From: a virus
Strand: one strand, 5' to 3'
Virus record (IMG/VR): IMGVR_UViG_3300026455_000022
Coordinates: 1 to 43,856 of that record
DNA length: 43,856 nucleotides
Shown: in pieces, positions 42,951-43,856 of the stretch
Position numbering within the stretch: position 1 is the stretch's first letter
Layout: each line of letters begins with the position of its first letter
Notes under the pieces: model-generated
Told to the model about the DNA's origin: nothing
The model's input: only the letters and a program-made list of their open reading frames with translations
Databases searched by the model: none
Program-made: the position numbers and the translations under genes

Positions 42951-43336
42951 GCAATTTTCTGGAGCCACTTGCCAATTCCACACTGGTATGGTCGGTGGCT
43001 TCAGGCTATGCACTTGATAGCGAAACTGGAAATTACGTTGCCGTTGCAACAGGCGTCACTTATTACGCCACGTTAAGGCAGAAGCGTAATCCTCAGTACG
43101 ATTATTTGCTTGGTGCAGATCAAACTGCTGTCTACATGGAGGGGCGTCTCACTTCTCCATTAACGCTTTCCGGCGTAACGCCTGGTGATTCTGCTCAAGC
43201 AACGATCAATGGAAGAGAAGGGCGCTTTGAACTGTTGCCAAACGAGGAGATTGCTATTCATTATTGGCAGTTCCTCGGCACGCCAATTAGAGGAATTTTT
43301 AGACTAATTGGCAAAGGAAGCGTTGATAACGCTTAA
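42947..43336 (+). CDS. Head-tail joining-type protein
   Basis: A 129-residue beta-rich protein: TLVWSVASGYALDSETGNYVAVA, YYATLRQKRNPQYDYLLGADQT, VYMEGRLTSPLTLSGVTPGD, IAIHYWQFLGTPIRGIFRLIG. Position and beta-sandwich look suggest a neck or head-closure protein. Identity by context. Confidence 0.55.
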   Translation: MSNFLEPLANSTLVWSVASGYALDSETGNYVAVATGVTYYATLRQKRNPQYDYLLGADQTAVYMEGRLTSPLTLSGVTPGDSAQATINGREGRFELLPNEEIAIHYWQFLGTPIRGIFRLIGKGSVDNA

Positions 43337-43368
43337 TCACTTTTCTTTCCATTGCTGAGGATCTTCTC

Positions 43369-43856
43369 ATGCTTTACCATCCCACAGAACTGGTGAAGAG
43401 CCAAGACGTGATTGTGCGTGTTGGCTCGATCAGTGGCACCAGCCGCCCCGTAATCACCCAGAGCGGCGCCACCTTCAGCGTAAGCGGCGCTCCCACTCTT
43501 TACACTCTGCAAGCTGCTACCACGGCTTCTGTTGCCTTCAATGATGGCAATACTGAGTTCTACCTGCTTGGCGGCGGTGGTTTTGCTGATAGCGTAATTG
43601 TTACCAGCCAAGCCACTGCATCCATTACTTCCTATTTCCAAAAGGATGTTGATGGCACCGTGTTTGTGCCGAATAGCTTTGACGAGGCTTTCCAGGTGAT
43701 CAGCTCGGCTCGTTATGACAAGAACGCTGAGGTGTACGTGGAAATCAACAAGCAGCTTGGCGCTTCAGGCACCACTTATTACTATGACCGAGTGGCTTAC
43801 GTGGGTCGCGTGATGAACTACAACGAGAGCTATCCTGCTGATAACCTCGTGGAATG
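43369..43856 (+). CDS. Putative tail tube protein, 3'-partial
   Basis: The open frame runs off the window. It starts MLYHPTELVKSQDVIVRVG and is Gly/Ser/Thr-rich with tail-tube-like beta pattern (SVAFNDGNTEFYLLGGGGF, FVPNSFDEAFQVISSAR, EVYVEINKQLG). GAGG precedes the ATG by 9 nt. The position after connectors fits the tail tube. Not certain without the rest. Confidence 0.5.
   Translation, partial: MLYHPTELVKSQDVIVRVGSISGTSRPVITQSGATFSVSGAPTLYTLQAATTASVAFNDGNTEFYLLGGGGFADSVIVTSQATASITSYFQKDVDGTVFVPNSFDEAFQVISSARYDKNAEVYVEINKQLGASGTTYYYDRVAYVGRVMNYNESYPADNLVE

Noticed and set aside
8-43856. Integrase or attachment site for a prophage lifestyle
   Set aside because: No tyrosine or serine recombinase motifs and no att-like repeat around the tRNA. 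The window is not the whole genome, so this is only absence here.

Overview
This window looks like about 44 kb of a double-stranded DNA tailed phage that infects a cyanobacterium, probably a Synechococcus-type host. The evidence for a phage is a head module of portal, head-morphogenesis protein, DUF2213-type protease/scaffold, decoration protein, DUF2184-type major capsid protein and connectors, plus a large terminase, a lysis cassette, nucleotide-metabolism genes (ThyX, Dcd-like deaminase, compact class I ribonucleotide reductase) and dozens of very small ORFs. The evidence for a cyanobacterial host is a DUF4278-like small protein, a Synechococcus-style 125-residue protein at 15566, DnaA-box-like TTTTCCACA, and operators resembling HLR1, the site bound by the cyanobacterial response regulator RpaB. 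I saw no integrase, attachment site or CRISPR array. The first gene may continue off the left edge, and a tail-tube-like gene runs off the right edge.

Layout. 0-2 kb: lysis genes on the minus strand (holin-like, small membrane protein, bifunctional endolysin). 2-8.6 kb: mostly minus-strand DNA metabolism and recombination (DUF3310, ThyX, two nuclease-fold proteins, Dcd, SSB-like, Sak3/DUF1071-type annealing protein, ribbon-helix-helix regulator). 8.7-10.7 kb: primase-helicase on the plus strand. 10.7-16 kb: small plus-strand genes in translationally coupled runs, including a 2OG-oxygenase-like protein and a terminase-small-subunit candidate. 16.4-21.4 kb: an RlpA-like secreted protein followed by an array of tiny genes, each with its own terminator, promoter and pyrimidine-rich leader. 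21.4-22.9 kb: mostly noncoding, with an origin-like repeat cluster, a minus-strand HNH gene and a structured region. 23-27 kb: RNR alpha and beta, a tRNA-like element, a phosphoesterase, and a minus-strand tRNA-Leu(UAA). 27.2-43.9 kb: terminase on the minus strand, then the head genes on the plus strand, interrupted by a seven-gene carbohydrate island (31.95-37.77 kb).

Most interesting signals. (1) Seven plus-strand promoters between 14.5 and 21.65 kb carry an 18-bp tandem element with 10-bp periodicity that matches the inverse complement of HLR1. In six of the seven it lies exactly 28 nt from a -10-like hexamer, and in the seventh 29 nt. This suggests the phage uses a host OmpR-family regulator such as RpaB to control an early gene array. 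In five of them the hairpin between the box and the -10 also looks like the previous gene's terminator. (2) A canonical A-AAA-AAG slippery site followed by a hairpin at 38464-38502 joins two head-region ORFs, and the second has no good start of its own. (3) First genes of transcription units start after C/U-rich leaders containing CTCC or CCTCC, whereas genes inside operons have ordinary GGAGG-type sites. (4) The RNR small subunit keeps its metal ligands but has Leu at the usual radical-tyrosine position.

All family assignments come from reading motifs in the translations. No database search was possible.
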